Assembly (NCBI RefSeq): GCF_017939745.1
Contig: NZ_JAGKQQ010000001.1
Location: 3,720,001-3,784,000 of the forward strand
Origin: Gemmata palustris
GTDB lineage: Bacteria; Planctomycetota; Planctomycetia; Gemmatales; Gemmataceae
DNA: 64,000 nucleotides
Direction of reading: 5' to 3'
A model generated the notes under the pieces. It did no database searches and was not told the DNA's origin. It worked only from the letters and a program-made list of their open reading frames with translations. This document shows, piece by piece, positions 62,211 through 64,000 of this stretch (the first letter of the stretch is position 1; the number at the start of each line of letters is the position of its first letter). A program made the translations under genes and the position numbers.

Positions 62211-63404
62211 CTAGTCCACCAGTCGTGCCCCGCCCCAATTCACGTCCGCTTGCACGTCACCGGCCGGCCCGAAGTCGATCACCAGCGTGAGTTCCTTCGC
62301 GCCGCGGACGTCCATCTTCAGCGGAATCGCATTTCCGGCCGCGAGCACCTTCAGTTCGGGAAGCGGAACCTCTTTGCCATCGACGCGAATGCGCACGTCC
62401 GCGCGCCCGCGTTGACCCGTTGCGGCATCGAGCCCGACGATCGCCTCGAAGCGGTTGTACTTTCCCGCGAGATCGTAGGTGAGCACCGTCTTCGGGTGTG
62501 TGCCGAGCCCCTTATCAAACGTGTCCTCGCCGTCGTCCGACAGGAGGCGCAGTGGGTGGCCGCGAACGGTGCGATCCGCGGTCCACGCCCAGCCGTCGCC
62601 GAGGAAGCCGACCGTCTCCGCCTTCTTCGGCTTCAAATCCGAGAGGTACACCGCCGAGCCTTGAAACACATCGAGCGCGACTAACTTTGCGAGCGGCACT
62701 TCGATCGCCGGGCCGCAGAGCGCTTTGCAAACGAGCGCGTTGTCCTTCAACGTGACGTCGTTCACACTCAGTCGCGTGCCGTCCGAGAGCACGAGGTGCG
62801 CATACGGTCCCTTCGGCTTGCGCGGGCGGACGAAGCGCGGGTTGAAGCCGATGGCCGCGAGATCGGTCCGTAGTACGTCACGCGCGGTTCCGCCGTCCGG
62901 GGTGAATTTCACGCCCGTTTCGGTAAACCCGGTGAGCGTGCCGCGTGCGGCGTCACCGTTGCGGTAGAGCAGTACGTCGCGCGTCGGCGTGCCGGCCAGC
63001 CAAGTGTATTTGGCCGGATCGGGCGGCGTATCGGCCGGCGGGGGTTTCAGCCACACGGCCGCGACCGCGTCGAGCGCGATCGACCACCCCTCGTCGCTGG
63101 TCGCGTGGGTAAAGCGCAGGGCCTTCGCGTCGCCGCCGGTCACCTTTCCGGGCACGCGATCCCCGGCCGCGGTGACGATGTGTGCTCCCGTTGGTAACGG
63201 CGGAAGAACCGCACCGGGCTTCCGCAGAGCGACCAATCCCTGCACGGTCTGCGCCCCGTCGGGGGTCGCGACCTGCGCGCCGAGCGCGAGCGACACCGCC
63301 GTGAGCTTCCCGGTTGGTGTGCTATCGCCGCTCCCGACGACCGTGAACGCGGGCGGTCCCGGCGGCGCGGAGAGCGTGAGAACGAGAACGAGTGGCAACA
63401 TCAT
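62211..63404 (-). CDS. NPCBM/NEW2 domain protein, exported
   Basis: 397 residues. A short hydrophobic N-terminus (MLPLVLVLTLSAPPGPPAF) predicts export. Residues about 25-240 form a beta-rich region without clear family. The C-terminal 150 residues are an NPCBM domain (FDKGLGTHPKTVLTYDLAG, YNRFEAIVGLDAATG, VRIRVDGKEV), a carbohydrate-binding jelly roll found in glycoside hydrolases and planctomycete surface proteins. No catalytic domain is present. Surface or periplasmic carbohydrate binding is inferred. Confidence 0.85.
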   Translation of the reverse strand: MMLPLVLVLTLSAPPGPPAFTVVGSGDSTPTGKLTAVSLALGAQVATPDGAQTVQGLVALRKPGAVLPPLPTGAHIVTAAGDRVPGKVTGGDAKALRFTHATSDEGWSIALDAVAAVWLKPPPADTPPDPAKYTWLAGTPTRDVLLYRNGDAARGTLTGFTETGVKFTPDGGTARDVLRTDLAAIGFNPRFVRPRKPKGPYAHLVLSDGTRLSVNDVTLKDNALVCKALCGPAIEVPLAKLVALDVFQGSAVYLSDLKPKKAETVGFLGDGWAWTADRTVRGHPLRLLSDDGEDTFDKGLGTHPKTVLTYDLAGKYNRFEAIVGLDAATGQRGRADVRIRVDGKEVPLPELKVLAAGNAIPLKMDVRGAKELTLVIDFGPAGDVQADVNWGGARLVD

Positions 63405-64000
63405 CGACTCCGAAGCAAACTTCCCATTGGGTCAGCCGCCCAATGAGTAAGTTACGGCGTCACGGCCCCGATGGTGGTCTTTGAATGTTGCATTAGGGGT
63501 TCCGCGCCGGAAGGTATCGTTCTTCGCCCCGGAGGGCCGGCGTTCGTAGCACCGGGCGGAAGCCCTGTGCGCTCTTGCTTACCAGCCGCACTAACATTCG
63601 CTAACATTTTCGGCCCGCGGGGAGATTTCTGGGTGCCGCACCGGGTGAAACACGCAACAACTGCTGGGATTTCAGGGTTTTGACACAGTTATTCTCCCGG
63701 TCATCACCATGCTGCGGGCTAACTCTGGCTAACAATTGGCTCACCTCCGCCCGCTCTGGCTAACACGTCATCCCGACCATTCCCGCCCGAAGGGGTCCGT
63801 GTTGCGTGCCGCGTCCCTGATCCACGCGCAATTATACGGAAGTGGACATTTGGATAAAAACAGACTTGGAACAGTGCTACTTATTTTCGTTATAGCACGG
63901 GCCTGTGCAGCACACCTGTACGCACAAAAACCGGCACATTTCGACGTTACGACGCAAATCTTGTTTTATAGTTTCGATAAGAGCATGGGGAAGACTCGCT
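63405..64000. other. Gene-free region at the window end
   Basis: 596 nt without a supported gene. It contains the dispersed repeat at 63525-63576 and repeated GCTAAC words between about 63590 and 63765. The last 200 nt are markedly AT-richer than the rest of the window. An ATG at 63985 opens a frame of five codons to the edge (MGKTR), which could be the start of a gene, but nothing more can be said. Confidence 0.4.
63525..63576. repeat. Dispersed 52 bp repeat copy
   Basis: Matches the reverse complement of 29639-29690 with a single-base indel, and the right arm of the foldback at 29852-29896 in direct orientation. It is found here as a single arm without the foldback partner. Confidence 0.85.

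Overview
The window looks like a chromosomal segment of a planctomycete of the Gemmata type (family Gemmataceae). The grounds are high GC and several planctomycete signatures: a DUF1559 pseudopilin-like protein, two proteins with the TIGR02996 N-terminal domain, a large PVC-type dehydrogenase/HEAT/heme-c protein, three Ser/Thr protein kinases (one fused to an HDOD domain), two Uma2-family proteins and several small families that I associate with this lineage. I see no rRNA, tRNA, CRISPR array, complete insertion sequence or prophage. Most of the window is ordinary chromosome with short operons on both strands. It begins inside a gene (end of a DJ-1/PfpI protein) and ends in a gene-free stretch.

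Layout. 0-6 kb: PfpI fragment, DUF1559 protein plus lipoprotein, aconitase, two paralogous membrane proteins. 6-12 kb: a membrane-anchored non-specific nuclease, then a minus-strand four-gene cluster (esterase, ATP-grasp enzyme, circularly permuted ATP-grasp enzyme, GCS2-type carboxylate-amine ligase). This cluster looks like a peptide-bond-forming (amidoligase) pathway for an unknown small molecule and is the best candidate for an undescribed system. Each of its three internal junctions holds a different, perfect 28-35 bp inverted repeat. 12-27 kb: Uma2, a sugar isomerase-like TIM barrel, a pseudo-receiver, RidA, a TIGR02996 protein, glycogen debranching enzyme, an HDOD-kinase fusion followed by a receiver and a three-repeat protein, prolyl oligopeptidase, a second Uma2, and rpiA. 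27-38 kb: a WD40 protein with a His-rich CobW GTPase, a nested foldback element, and a tripartite MacAB/TolC-like exporter. 38-54 kb: a prolyl-hydroxylase-like oxygenase, a kinase with C-terminal leucine-rich segment, a HEAT membrane protein, an esterase-fold protein lacking its catalytic residues, an orphan DNA methyltransferase overlapping a VgrG3-like muramidase, serA, prs, dprA, a TIGR02996 protein and an M24 peptidase. 54-64 kb: the PVC-type heme protein, a third kinase, the rplM-rpsI operon (S9 carries a roughly 70-residue insertion), and an NPCBM protein.

Housekeeping metabolism is represented by the TCA cycle (aconitase), glycogen turnover (GlgX), the pentose phosphate and PRPP steps (rpiA, prs), serine synthesis (serA) and translation (rplM/rpsI). 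Around these sit signalling proteins and surface proteins typical of planctomycetes. A recurrent theme is the large number of intergenic inverted repeats. Some are simple terminators. Others have long perfect arms, internal 9-10 nt periodicity, or related copies elsewhere in the window.
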